NCBI GenBank assembly: GCA_020630895.1
Contig: JAHDII010000105.1
Span: forward strand, 1 to 9,923
From: Saprospiraceae bacterium
Lineage (GTDB): Bacteria > Bacteroidota > Bacteroidia > Chitinophagales > Saprospiraceae
Reading direction: 5' to 3'
Length of the DNA: 9,923 nt
Below are positions 1-7,976 of this stretch, in pieces. A program made the position numbers and the translations under genes. The notes beneath the pieces were generated by a model. That model worked only from the letters and a program-made list of their open reading frames with translations, ran no database searches and was not told the origin of the DNA. The stretch's first letter is position 1, and every line of letters starts with the position of its first letter.

Positions 1-923
1 ATTATGAACCTCATTTTGAACAAGGAACCATTTCTAATGAAGATGTTTTAAATAAATCTTATGAATTAATCGGAACAAAATTAGATACACTCACCGATTA
101 TTTAATTTTTCCAGAATCTACTTTTGATCGATTTAATGAAAATTATTTTGATTTAAATGAAATTACTAGAAATTTTTCTTTAACCACAAATATGCAATAT
201 CCTAATTTAAAAATTATTGCAGGATTTACAGGATATAAAACATGGAAAGAAGGCAATGAACATCTTTCTACTACAAGAAAAAGAATCTCTTTAAATGATA
301 CGTCTTATTATCATGTTTATAATGCTGCATTTCAAATTGGAGAAGGAAAAAAACAAATGTATAAAAAATCAAAATTAGTGGTAGGCCCTGAATTTATTCC
401 TTTTAGTTCATATTTGAAATTTTTAGAACCACTCATTTCAAACATGGGAGGTTCTTTGCATGGATTTGTTACACAAAAAAATAGAGAAGTTTTTACTTCT
501 CAAAAAGGAAATGCAGCTCCAGTTATTTGTTACGAACAAAATTTCGGACATTTTATGAGAGGTTATATTAAAAATAAAGCTGATTTTATTGCTATTATAA
601 CGAATGATGCTTGGTGGGGAAAAACAGATGGTTATATTCAACATCGTGCATTTTCAAAATTACGTGCTATTGAATTTAGACGAAGTATTGCTCGTGCAGC
701 AAATACAGGTTCTTCTTGTTTTATTAATCAAAAAGGAGATGTTATTCAAGCAACAAAATATGGAGAAGATATTGCAATTAAAAATACCATACAATTAAAT
801 AATAATATTACCTATTATTCAAAAATGGGAGATATGGTTGGACGTTTAGCTATGTTTATGTCTATTTTATTTATTCTAAATATGTTTGTAAAAGGAAAAA
901 TTACAAATCCAAATGACAATTAA
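1..923 (+). CDS. lnt: Apolipoprotein N-acyltransferase, C-terminal part (5' end outside window)
   Basis: Lnt transfers an acyl chain from a phospholipid to the amino-terminal cysteine of diacylated lipoproteins in the inner membrane, the last step of lipoprotein maturation. The frame is open from the left edge (codons begin at base 3), so the true start and the first membrane helices are missing; about 306 residues remain. The nitrilase-like domain is intact: FPES with the nucleophile-activating Glu (codon 114-116), YKKSKLVVGPEF with the catalytic Lys (366-368) and a second conserved Glu (390-392), and PVICYEQ with the nucleophile Cys (528-530). TNDAWWG and the RAIEFRRSIARAANTG stretch are also typical. 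Near the end, MVGRLAMFMSILFILNMFV is the usual last transmembrane helix. An ATG at 192 lies inside the domain and is not the start. The gene converges on the minus-strand operon that ends at 1001. Confidence 0.95.
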   Translation, partial: YEPHFEQGTISNEDVLNKSYELIGTKLDTLTDYLIFPESTFDRFNENYFDLNEITRNFSLTTNMQYPNLKIIAGFTGYKTWKEGNEHLSTTRKRISLNDTSYYHVYNAAFQIGEGKKQMYKKSKLVVGPEFIPFSSYLKFLEPLISNMGGSLHGFVTQKNREVFTSQKGNAAPVICYEQNFGHFMRGYIKNKADFIAIITNDAWWGKTDGYIQHRAFSKLRAIEFRRSIARAANTGSSCFINQKGDVIQATKYGEDIAIKNTIQLNNNITYYSKMGDMVGRLAMFMSILFILNMFVKGKITNPNDN

Positions 924-946
924 TTGTCACTTTTACTTTTTAAATT
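914..946 (+). terminator. Possible weak terminator of lnt
   Basis: A perfect 16-base palindrome, TGACAATTAATTGTCA (914-929), overlaps the lnt stop codon (921-923) and is followed by a T-rich run with interruptions (931-946). It could form a 6-base-pair stem with a TTAA loop. The stem is short and AT-rich, so termination would be weak. The rest of the 77-base convergent gap to 1001 holds another AT-only palindrome (968-983) and a small hairpin (954-971), neither followed by a T-run on the minus strand. I therefore see no clear terminator for the minus-strand operon. Confidence 0.4.
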
Positions 947-1000
947 TTTCCCGTTTTTGTTGCTGCAAAAATTAATTAATTTTAATATTCAAGAAAATAT

Positions 1001-2908
1001 TTAAGGCTTTTTTAGTAAGACGACTTTTTTATTATTTATCTTTTTTACAGATTTAATAAATTTAGCAAATTCTTCAAATTTATTTGGAGGATAAATACCT
1101 TTATTAATTTCTAAAGTAAAAGAATAAATTAATTGATTATTCTCTACTTTTGCTTTTAACAAGAAAGTACCAAATTCAGTTTCTATTTTTTGTTCTTTTA
1201 TATTTTTTTCGATACTATAATTTTCAGGAATAGTATAAGTATATTCATATTCATTAATAAAAGAATTACTTAACTCAAAATCGTATTTTCTTTCTGCTTT
1301 TGAAAAATTTGGAAGCCCTAATTTTATATAAATAGGTTTGAAAAACATTCTTTCTCCTACAACAGCACAAAATTCTCTAGCAGAAAAATCTACATTTAAT
1401 TCTCCTAGATGACTAGAAGTAGTAAAATCTGTATTCTTTAAAAAAGAATAATCATTGATTTTGAAATCCTCAATAGGAAAAGAATATTTTATCCAATCTT
1501 CTTGCTCTCTTTTTGCTTGTAATAATAAAGCACTAAAATAGCTTTCGTCATATTCAATTCCAAAATATTTATTTTTAATATTTCCTGTAATATCTCCATT
1601 AGGAGCAACTGTAATATTATTTTTTCCTAAAATTTTATTATTTGATTTTTCTGAATGGGGTGTTTTTACAATACTTCCTCCATCTTCAGAAATTAATAAT
1701 ACATGACGATCTCCTGTGAAGGTTCCTAAATGTCCAAAAGGAACGGTTTGACTTGTACATTCTAACCAAATAGAATCAGCACCATTGGGTACACATAAAA
1801 AGGCATGGTTGAATTGCATAGAAGGAAAATCTACATTGACATCATCTGCATCATCTCCAGCATTAACTAAAACATAATGTGATGAAATTCCAATGGTTTC
1901 CAACATATTTTTTGTATAATAAGTAAGAGCTTTGCAATCACCATATTTTTTTTCATGAACAAAATTTGAATCAAATGGTTTCCAACCTCCAATTCCTAAT
2001 TGGATGCTAACGTAACGTGTATTTTTTTGTAAAAAAGAATAAATAGTTTCTATTTTTTCCAAGGAAGTCATTTCGTCATTGACTAAAGATTGTATTTCTT
2101 TTTTTTCTTCTTCAGAAAGTCCTTCTGTTTTATTTAAAAGTTGATTATACCATCTTCCAATTTCATCCCAAGAACGAGTATTTCCTTTAAATCCTTCGAT
2201 TTCAAATTCTACAGGAGCAATTTTTACTTGAGGTAAATTAAAATCCCAATTAGGCATTAATTTTTCAGTATCTAATGCCTTAATATTTGTGACTTCCCAA
2301 ATATTACTTTCTTCTGTACTTTCTTTTTTTTCAATATGAATTTCATTGAATTTAAATTCATATCCTTTTACCGATTTTACAATTAATTCTGATTTTTCTA
2401 CACTTACGTTTGGACGAGGAACAGGATGCCAACTCGGTATTCCTAATAAACCTTTGTGTTTAATTTCATAAGATACATCAATAGTATATGGATAATTGAA
2501 ATTTAATTCTGATACATCTAAAGTTTTAACTCTACTATCTGTTGCAACAGAAAATCCATCATTTAAAGGAATATCAATTAAATCTTTTGCCTTTAATTTT
2601 AATACCTCTGCTCCAATTTTATCATATACTTTAATTTGAACATTATTTATTTTAGAAAAATCATCATAAAAAATAACAATTTGATTAAAATATTCAGCAT
2701 TATCATTTAATAAAGTAATGACTTCATGTTCTTTTTGCAAAGCTTCTTTCATGGAAATTACTTTCCATTCTGTTGAAGAATATCTAACTACAGCTTCTGC
2801 ATCTTCTTTTAATTCTTCGGGTATAGAAGCAACATTATATTCTAATTGTGCAGAAATGAATTGAGGGAATAAAAATACTAATAATAGGATAAAGTTGTTT
2901 TTCATCAT
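1001..2908 (-). CDS. Exported DUF3857/transglutaminase-like protein with intact catalytic residues
   Basis: This 635-residue exported protein has the Bacteroidota layout DUF3857 - transglutaminase core - DUF3858-like C-terminus. Residues 1-20 form a signal peptide, likely cut at FISA|Q. DUF3857 covers roughly 30-195. The transglutaminase-like core spans about 275-390, with Cys325 in KYGDCKAL, His368 in QFNHAFL, and an acidic third position, Glu383 in WLECTSQ, where classical enzymes have Asp; I recall WLECTSQ as usual for this family. The C-terminal module (about 550-620) resembles that of the gene just upstream. Family members are annotated by fold; the reaction and substrate are not known to me, and peptidase or cross-linking activity would be inference. 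It is the last gene of the operon, starting 2 bases after the preceding stop. Two ATG codons stand at the start (2908 and 2905); I kept the first. There is no recognisable Shine-Dalgarno sequence, which is normal for this phylum. Confidence 0.85.
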   Translation of the reverse strand: MMKNNFILLLVFLFPQFISAQLEYNVASIPEELKEDAEAVVRYSSTEWKVISMKEALQKEHEVITLLNDNAEYFNQIVIFYDDFSKINNVQIKVYDKIGAEVLKLKAKDLIDIPLNDGFSVATDSRVKTLDVSELNFNYPYTIDVSYEIKHKGLLGIPSWHPVPRPNVSVEKSELIVKSVKGYEFKFNEIHIEKKESTEESNIWEVTNIKALDTEKLMPNWDFNLPQVKIAPVEFEIEGFKGNTRSWDEIGRWYNQLLNKTEGLSEEEKKEIQSLVNDEMTSLEKIETIYSFLQKNTRYVSIQLGIGGWKPFDSNFVHEKKYGDCKALTYYTKNMLETIGISSHYVLVNAGDDADDVNVDFPSMQFNHAFLCVPNGADSIWLECTSQTVPFGHLGTFTGDRHVLLISEDGGSIVKTPHSEKSNNKILGKNNITVAPNGDITGNIKNKYFGIEYDESYFSALLLQAKREQEDWIKYSFPIEDFKINDYSFLKNTDFTTSSHLGELNVDFSAREFCAVVGERMFFKPIYIKLGLPNFSKAERKYDFELSNSFINEYEYTYTIPENYSIEKNIKEQKIETEFGTFLLKAKVENNQLIYSFTLEINKGIYPPNKFEEFAKFIKSVKKINNKKVVLLKKP

Positions 2909-2910
2909 TC

Positions 2911-4926
2911 TTATTTTTTCTTTAAAATAATAAATTCTTCATTTTTTTTAATCATCTTAAAAAATACCTCTTTGATTGAAGGATAATAACCTCTTGGATG
3001 AGAAGTTTTATTGATCATAAAAGAAGAAGTTACACTAATTTTATTGCTCATTTTTTTCGCTGAAAAAGTATAAATAATTCCTTTGTCAAAACTAGATATT
3101 TTTAATTCTTCAGGTATTTCTTCTACCTCATATTCTTCAGGTATTTCTAAACTTAAGACATACGAGAATTTAGTTTTATAAGGAAATTCAATCGAAGAAA
3201 TTCTTTCTTCTTCTGTAAAAGGATTTTCTTTGAAAGGAGGAATAATAATAGGATTAAAATAAATCATATCTTCATCTTCTATTTCTTTACTTATGATAGA
3301 AGAAGTAATAATAGGTTGATCTATTTTTTCTTTTTTAATTTCTACATCTTCAATACTCCAATCTTTTAAAGGATTATCATCGTCTTCTTCGTCCTCATCG
3401 TCATCGTTTTTATTTCCTTCTCCTTCTTTTTCCTCCTCTTCAAAATGATGATAAGCAGAATAGCCTTCTATTTTAGTTTTGAAGTCTCCCTTTATTTCAT
3501 CATCTTCTATTTTTAATTTTAAAAAATAAGTAGATTTACCAATATTATCATCTGTTTGTAAAGGAATCCATTGATATTTTTCTTTATGTATAAGCCAACC
3601 TTTATCATTTAAAATTCTTGGAGGTAATTTACCAAAAGGAAGATTTTTTGCAGTAGCATCTAATAAAATAAATTTACCGTCTAATTCTAAAGCACAAATT
3701 AAATAATTGATATCAGAATAACTGGGTAATTCATTTTTTAATCTAGCATGACCTCTTGTACTACAAAGAACAGGATAAGCTCTAAGTTTGGCTTCTCTTA
3801 GAGCAGCAATTAATAACAAATTCAAATCAGCTACATTTCCCGTTTTAAATTCTAATAATTCTTTTGGAGTATTTTCTGGAATAAAAAAATCATCTTCATT
3901 CCAGTCAATTTTATTTTGTATTTCTTTGATAATATATTTTACATATTCTTCATAATTATCAAAATCATCTTTTGTTTTATCTATGTTTAGATTAGAAAGA
4001 ATTTTATTTTTTTTGTGCAAATAATAATTAAAATATTTTCCTTCTAAGATTAATTTATTGAGATCTTGATAATCAATTAAAATAGTATCAGTTTTAAGAT
4101 TTGTAAAATCTCGGATGCTAGAAAGTAAATGAACATTTTTCCCTATATATTCAGATACAGGTAAAGCAAATTCTTCTTTTTTAAAAGATGGAATATTTTT
4201 AACTTCTCTTATTCCTAAAGATGAATCATATGTTTCACTATATTCAATTGATTTATTACCTGAAATTCTAAAAGATGTTGAAATATAATTAAAATGTGCG
4301 AAACTAGAATTTAATTCGTTCTTAAAAATCATTCTTGATACTAAAACAGGTATTTCTTTCTGATATTTCCAATCATCAATAAATGAAATACCTGGTGAAA
4401 TTTTTTCATAAGAATATTCTATAATAGAACCTACTTTCACTTTAGGCATTACTACTTTTTTAATATGAGATTTCTTTTTTATTTTTTCTTCAATAATATC
4501 GTCTTTATTTACTTTTTCTATGACTATTTCCCCATTTTCTTGATTGACTGTTATCGCTTTGAAATTAAGAAATTTATCATCTTTATCATTAATAGAAAGT
4601 AATTCTAAGTTCGCGTATTCTAAACCCTCAGTTGTTAAAATTTTTATTTTGACATGTCTTTTTAAAGAATAAAAATATTGCCGTTTTGTATGATCTATAT
4701 AGACTTTCGATTCCTGCTCATCCAATAAATACATGGCAGGAGCACCAGGTTCAAATTCACAATCGGTTATTTCAAAATATTCTTCATAAGTAGGATCATT
4801 TTTCTTTTCTTTATTTCCAAGATCTATTATAACTGGTTTAATTTGAGAGGAAATATTAGCAGTAAAAGAGAAACTAAAAACTGCGATAAAAATTAGGGTA
4901 AAATAATTTTTTAGAATCATATTCAT
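2911..4926 (-). CDS. Exported DUF3857 protein with degenerate transglutaminase-like domain
   Basis: This 671-residue protein is a paralogue of its downstream neighbour. It has a signal peptide (about 1-24; hydrophobic LIFIAVFSFSF), a DUF3857 region (about 70-235), a transglutaminase-like core (about 325-430) and a DUF3858-like C-terminus (about 580-665). The core keeps the fold signatures (TGNVADLNLLLIAALREA, LLDATAKNLPFGKLPPR) but not the catalytic set. Where the neighbour has GDCK, this protein has GNVA (Val365 for Cys). Where the neighbour has NHA, it has NYL (Tyr408 for His). The Asp of LLDAT (Asp423) remains. It is therefore probably a non-enzymatic binding or structural partner (inference). 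An acidic stretch at 496-518 (runs of Glu then Asp, encoded about 3373-3441) interrupts the region between core and C-terminus. The start at 4926 lies 6 bases after the preceding stop; a second in-frame ATG at 4920 is possible. Confidence 0.83.
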   Translation of the reverse strand: MNMILKNYFTLIFIAVFSFSFTANISSQIKPVIIDLGNKEKKNDPTYEEYFEITDCEFEPGAPAMYLLDEQESKVYIDHTKRQYFYSLKRHVKIKILTTEGLEYANLELLSINDKDDKFLNFKAITVNQENGEIVIEKVNKDDIIEEKIKKKSHIKKVVMPKVKVGSIIEYSYEKISPGISFIDDWKYQKEIPVLVSRMIFKNELNSSFAHFNYISTSFRISGNKSIEYSETYDSSLGIREVKNIPSFKKEEFALPVSEYIGKNVHLLSSIRDFTNLKTDTILIDYQDLNKLILEGKYFNYYLHKKNKILSNLNIDKTKDDFDNYEEYVKYIIKEIQNKIDWNEDDFFIPENTPKELLEFKTGNVADLNLLLIAALREAKLRAYPVLCSTRGHARLKNELPSYSDINYLICALELDGKFILLDATAKNLPFGKLPPRILNDKGWLIHKEKYQWIPLQTDDNIGKSTYFLKLKIEDDEIKGDFKTKIEGYSAYHHFEEEEKEGEGNKNDDDEDEEDDDNPLKDWSIEDVEIKKEKIDQPIITSSIISKEIEDEDMIYFNPIIIPPFKENPFTEEERISSIEFPYKTKFSYVLSLEIPEEYEVEEIPEELKISSFDKGIIYTFSAKKMSNKISVTSSFMINKTSHPRGYYPSIKEVFFKMIKKNEEFIILKKK

Positions 4927-4932
4927 TGTTGT

Positions 4933-6927
4933 TTAATTTACGATTTTAAAAGTAGTTCTTCTATTCGATTGATGTTCTTCATCTGTGCATTTAGAACATT
5001 CACAGAGAGTGACAGGAGCAGATTTTCCATAACCTGTTGCTTGTAATCTATTTCTAGTTATACCTCGCGTTACTAAATAATCTACAGCAGATTGAGCTCT
5101 TTTTTGAGATAGCTCTTGGTTATATTTTTCTTTACCTCTACAATCTGTATGAGATCCTAAGATAATATGAATATTTGGATTTTCCAATAAAATATTAGCT
5201 AATTTATTTAACGTTGGTTTTGCATCTTCTCGAATATCCCATTTATTATAATCATAATAAATATTATCAAGTTTAATTTCTACATTTCTAAATATTTGAT
5301 CAAGAACGATTTCTAAACGATATACTTCTTTTTCCCCTTGGGTATTGGTGCTAAATACAGCAGATTTTGAAAAATATTCAGCATGTGAAACAAAGAAACG
5401 GTAATCTATTTTTTCTTCAATTTTAAAAGAATATTTTCCTTGTTCATCCGTTTTTACTCTATCATTTAGAATAGAAGAAGATATTTGTAATGAAGTATTT
5501 TTTAAAGCTGTTTTTCCATTTACAGCACTTTTAGGATCATTAGGATTTGAATAAGTTTTTCCATATACATACACCTCTAAAATAATATCTTTTTTAGGTT
5601 CTGGAATAGGATCGGGTTCAACAACAATAGGAGTGTCAATAGGTTCTGGAATAATTTCTGGTTCAGGTATTTTTTTAGAAAAGGCATAAATATCATCATT
5701 TCCTTTTCCTCCTTTTCTAGCAGAAGAAAAATATCCCTTTTGCATATTTGTTTTAGGATGAGTTTCTGTAACAATGAAACCAAAATCATCTTCACCAGAA
5801 TTGATAGGAGCTTTTAAATTTTCAGGTGTAAGCCATTCATTATTTTCTTTTTGATAAGTTTTAAAAATATCTAAACCTCCCATTCCTGCTTTTCCTTCTG
5901 AAGCGAAATACAATGTATCTCCATCAAAAGAAGGAAACATATCATCTTTTTCAGTATTGATTGTAGAGGGTAAAATTTTAGGTTCTCCCCAACCAGATTG
6001 AGAACGAGTAACGGTATAAATATCAAAACCTCCCCAACCGCTTTCTTGATCTGAAACAAAAAATAATGTTTTTCCATCACTACTCCAAACAGGATGTGCA
6101 TAATTAATTTGATCCAGTACAAAAGATAAAATTTTAGGTTCAGACCAACCTCCATCGGTTTTTTTAGAAATCATAAGTTTACAATAATCATCTTGATCTT
6201 CTCCTGTACCACAACGAGAAAAAATGATTTCATCATAGGAGGAATTGAAAGCAATAGTACCTTCATTATATTTTGAATTGATAATTCCATCAAAAGGACT
6301 TACTTCATCAGAATTTGTATCTACAATGTATAAATCAGAAAAAGCATTTCCTGTCCATTTATAACCATCATCTCCTTCACTATTAGGTCTATCAGAAGAA
6401 ATAACAATTTTATTCCCTTCATATTGTGTAGGAGAATAATCAGCATTTTCAGAATTAAAACCAGCAATCTCTACTTGATATTCATTATCATTTTCTTCTT
6501 TTTTCCATTGCATTGCCTTTTCACAAATATTAATTTCAGAAAGATACGCCCTTCCATCTCCTTCTAAAGCCCCTAAATCTACAAAAGCATTGACTGCTTC
6601 TGCATACATTTCTGCTTTTTTCAAATGAAAAGCATATTTTCCAAGAGCTTTTTTGCCATATTGATTATCATAAGCGAGTTTATACCATTCAAGGGCTTTT
6701 TCGCTTTGATTCATTTTATCATAAGATTCAGCCGCTAAAAATGCTAATTTCCCCTTTTCTTTAAGATCTTTATTTTTCTTAAATTCCTTTTCTAACATCG
6801 GAGCAGCTACAGCATATTGTTTGAGTTGATAAGCAGTTGCCCCATCTGTAACTTTTTGTGTATAAGTACAAGAATGAATAATGAAAGAAGAACAAATAAC
6901 AAATGAAAGTAAATGAAAATACTTCAT
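4933..6927 (-). CDS. PorE-like multidomain OmpA-family lipoprotein (TPR, beta-propeller, CRD, OmpA)
   Basis: This is a 664-residue outer-membrane lipoprotein predicted to bind peptidoglycan. A lipoprotein signal ends at IIHSC (Cys20). TPR-like helices lie at about 28-120. PD40/WD40-like propeller blades follow at about 163-417, with repeated blade cores such as SSDGKTLFFVSD and SFDGDTLYFASE, and GGFDIY / GGLDIF / NDDIYAF turns. A Pro-Glu linker (420-446) leads to a carboxypeptidase-regulatory-like domain (about 449-545). The OmpA C-terminal domain (about 550-664) carries GSHTDCRG (Asp595) and LSQKRA (Arg610), the residues that hold diaminopimelate in this family. The end has a Cys cluster (642, 644, 647) before EEHQSNRRT. 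Domain order and size match PorE (PG1058) of the Porphyromonas gingivalis type IX secretion system, but Bacteroidota encode several similar paralogues, so I give no symbol. It is the first gene of the minus operon; the start codon is 48 bases after a hairpin. Confidence 0.87.
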   Translation of the reverse strand: MKYFHLLSFVICSSFIIHSCTYTQKVTDGATAYQLKQYAVAAPMLEKEFKKNKDLKEKGKLAFLAAESYDKMNQSEKALEWYKLAYDNQYGKKALGKYAFHLKKAEMYAEAVNAFVDLGALEGDGRAYLSEINICEKAMQWKKEENDNEYQVEIAGFNSENADYSPTQYEGNKIVISSDRPNSEGDDGYKWTGNAFSDLYIVDTNSDEVSPFDGIINSKYNEGTIAFNSSYDEIIFSRCGTGEDQDDYCKLMISKKTDGGWSEPKILSFVLDQINYAHPVWSSDGKTLFFVSDQESGWGGFDIYTVTRSQSGWGEPKILPSTINTEKDDMFPSFDGDTLYFASEGKAGMGGLDIFKTYQKENNEWLTPENLKAPINSGEDDFGFIVTETHPKTNMQKGYFSSARKGGKGNDDIYAFSKKIPEPEIIPEPIDTPIVVEPDPIPEPKKDIILEVYVYGKTYSNPNDPKSAVNGKTALKNTSLQISSSILNDRVKTDEQGKYSFKIEEKIDYRFFVSHAEYFSKSAVFSTNTQGEKEVYRLEIVLDQIFRNVEIKLDNIYYDYNKWDIREDAKPTLNKLANILLENPNIHIILGSHTDCRGKEKYNQELSQKRAQSAVDYLVTRGITRNRLQATGYGKSAPVTLCECSKCTDEEHQSNRRTTFKIVN

Positions 6928-6975
6928 GGATTACAATTAAGTTTGATAAATATTAAACATTATAAGTAGAACGGC

Positions 6976-7014
6976 TTTAATTCTCGATCTGTTGCAGCAA
7001 CAGCTAGAATTAAA
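6976..7014. repeat. Long imperfect inverted repeat in the operon leader
   Basis: Arms TTTAATTCT (6976-6984) and AGAATTAAA (7006-7014) enclose CTGTTGC (6989-6995) and GCAACAG (6997-7003) around a single A. This makes 9 + 7 paired bases with a 4x2 internal loop. It directly abuts the terminator hairpin at 7015-7042 with no spacer. On the minus strand it lies just downstream of that terminator and 48 bases before the PorE-like start codon, with no T-run after it, so it is not itself a standard terminator. Possible roles are an mRNA 5' stabiliser or a protein-binding site. Confidence 0.6.
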
Positions 7015-7042
7015 AAAGTCCGTACTACGAAGTACGGACTTT
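7012..7042 (-). terminator. Rho-independent terminator of the M50 protease gene
   Basis: This is a perfect 12-base-pair stem, AAAGTCCGTACT / AGTACGGACTTT (7015-7026 and 7031-7042), with a 4-base loop. On the minus strand the stem runs into six T residues (7017-7012), the classic intrinsic-terminator shape. On the plus strand only TTT follows, so it works mainly leftward. It sits about 117 bases beyond the M50 stop codon and separates that gene from the PorE-like operon. Confidence 0.85.
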
Positions 7043-7158
7043 AAACCAACCTTACAAATTGTAAACCAAAATATTTTTAAAATATCTATAAAAAGATAGA
7101 TCATTATCATAATTGATATACATAAAACGGTTAGATTTTATTTTTGCTGCCTCCTCAA
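7043..7158 (-). other. 3' untranslated stretch of the M50 gene
   Basis: This AT-rich stretch lies between the M50 stop codon and its terminator. It contains small symmetric elements only: TTACAA-A-TTGTAA (7052-7064) and ATCTAT/ATAGAT (7084-7089, 7096-7101). I see no coding potential and no recognisable RNA gene. Confidence 0.5.
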
Positions 7159-7830
7159 TTAATATTTTTGATTAAATGTTCCTTTTAAGATAAATCGAAC
7201 ATTTAAAAGACTTAAAACGATAACAACACCAAGCCAAATATACATCCAAACATGTTGAGGAATAACATTACCAAATACTTCAGTATATTTCTTTAAATCA
7301 GAAGAAGGCCCAACATTAAAATCATCTATAATATGAAGAATACTAGCCAAACCAATAAACATTAATATATAACTTGAAAAATCGGTATAATAAGCTAAAA
7401 GAATAAAAACAACTGAAAAAGCAATGAGCAAACCTGTTGTAAAGGGAGTGGTGTACCAATATAATGATGCAAAAAGCATCGCACAAGAAAGAACAATCAG
7501 AGTAATTCTAGCATAATTGGGTTTTTTTGTTCCAAAATAGAAGAGTAAATTTCCAAAAATAGCACTTCCAATATATCCTCCCATAAGAATAACAGCAATA
7601 TTACCCCCTAAAGATTTACAATAACCACTGCTATCTGCACGAATATTCAAATCTTCAACACTGCCTCCTGTAAGGATCGCTCCCATAGCATGACCAAATT
7701 CATGTAAAAAAGTAACTAATAAATTGATAGGATATAAAATGGTATTTCCATTAGGAACAAGGTATTTGATTCCAAGATATGCTAAAATAACAAGGAATAA
7801 ACGAACGAGAATAGGATTATTATTTTCCAT
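7159..7830 (-). CDS. M50-like integral membrane zinc metalloprotease
   Basis: This small polytopic protein of 223 residues resembles the M50B peptidase-like group related to site-2 protease. The zinc motif HEFGH (His43, Glu44, His47) lies in the hydrophobic segment LLVTFLHEFGHAMGAILTGG, as expected for an intramembrane metalloprotease. Hydrophobic helices lie at about 8-22, 32-55, 76-98, 106-124, 130-148, 152-168 and 194-214. A third metal ligand is not certain; Asp169/Asp170 in HIIDDF are candidates. No PDZ domain is present, unlike RseP. The substrate is unknown. It is a single-gene transcript, divergent from smc, and ends at a strong terminator. The ATG at 7830 gives a short polar N-terminus before the first helix. 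Confidence 0.8.
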   Translation of the reverse strand: MENNNPILVRLFLVILAYLGIKYLVPNGNTILYPINLLVTFLHEFGHAMGAILTGGSVEDLNIRADSSGYCKSLGGNIAVILMGGYIGSAIFGNLLFYFGTKKPNYARITLIVLSCAMLFASLYWYTTPFTTGLLIAFSVVFILLAYYTDFSSYILMFIGLASILHIIDDFNVGPSSDLKKYTEVFGNVIPQHVWMYIWLGVVIVLSLLNVRFILKGTFNQKY

Positions 7831-7848
7831 AGATTTAGAATTTTAGTA

Positions 7849-7871
7849 CCAATATAACAATCATAATTGTT
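7849..7871 (-). promoter_or_regulatory. Possible -7 element and small inverted repeat upstream of the M50 gene
   Basis: On the minus strand TATATTGG (7856-7849) is one base away from the Bacteroidota -7 consensus TAnnTTTG, but I find no convincing -33 TTG at the right distance. It touches the inverted repeat AACAAT (7856-7861) / ATTGTT (7866-7871), which could be a binding site or chance in AT-rich DNA. Confidence 0.22.
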
Positions 7872-7916
7872 TTGATCGTTAAAATTTGATAAACTCATTC
7901 AAATCATCGTCAGATG

Positions 7917-7947
7917 TTCGTATAGTATTAAAAAAATGGTATTTTTA
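7917..7947 (+). promoter_or_regulatory. Candidate Bacteroidota-type promoter for smc
   Basis: TTCG (7917-7920), a 19-base spacer and TATTTTTA (7940-7947) approximate the phylum's primary sigma pattern, TTTG - about 19 bases - TAnnTTTG. Each box has one mismatch. Transcription would begin around 7954, leaving a leader of about 20 bases before the TTG start. The sequence is AT-rich, so chance matches are likely. Confidence 0.35.
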
Positions 7948-7976
7948 CATCCTTAAAAAATTAAGACGATACTAAA

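Noticed and set aside
604..798. Open frames overlapping lnt, the OmpA gene and smc in other frames (for example 604-798, 5577-5795, 5871-6155, 7961-8170, 8426-8638)
   Set aside because: Each lies wholly or almost wholly inside a well-recognised gene, has no motif and has biased composition, so they are out-of-frame shadows.
968..983. Perfect palindrome AAAATTAATTAATTTT downstream of the operon
   Set aside because: It is AT-only and has no T-run on the minus strand, so it is unlikely to terminate transcription. Such symmetry is common in AT-rich intergenic DNA.
959..7001. The 10-mer GTTGCTGCAA occurs at 959-968 (+) and 7001-6992 (-), flanking the three-gene operon in opposite orientation
   Set aside because: Ten-base matches between both strands of a 10 kb window are expected by chance. 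No longer identity or target duplication accompanies them, so there is no case for a mobile unit.
7052..7123. A 23-codon minus-strand frame preceded by GAGGAGG (7156-7150)
   Set aside because: The purine-rich site is about 26 bases from the ATG, too far for initiation. The frame is short and AT-driven, and it lies in the 3' untranslated stretch of the M50 gene.
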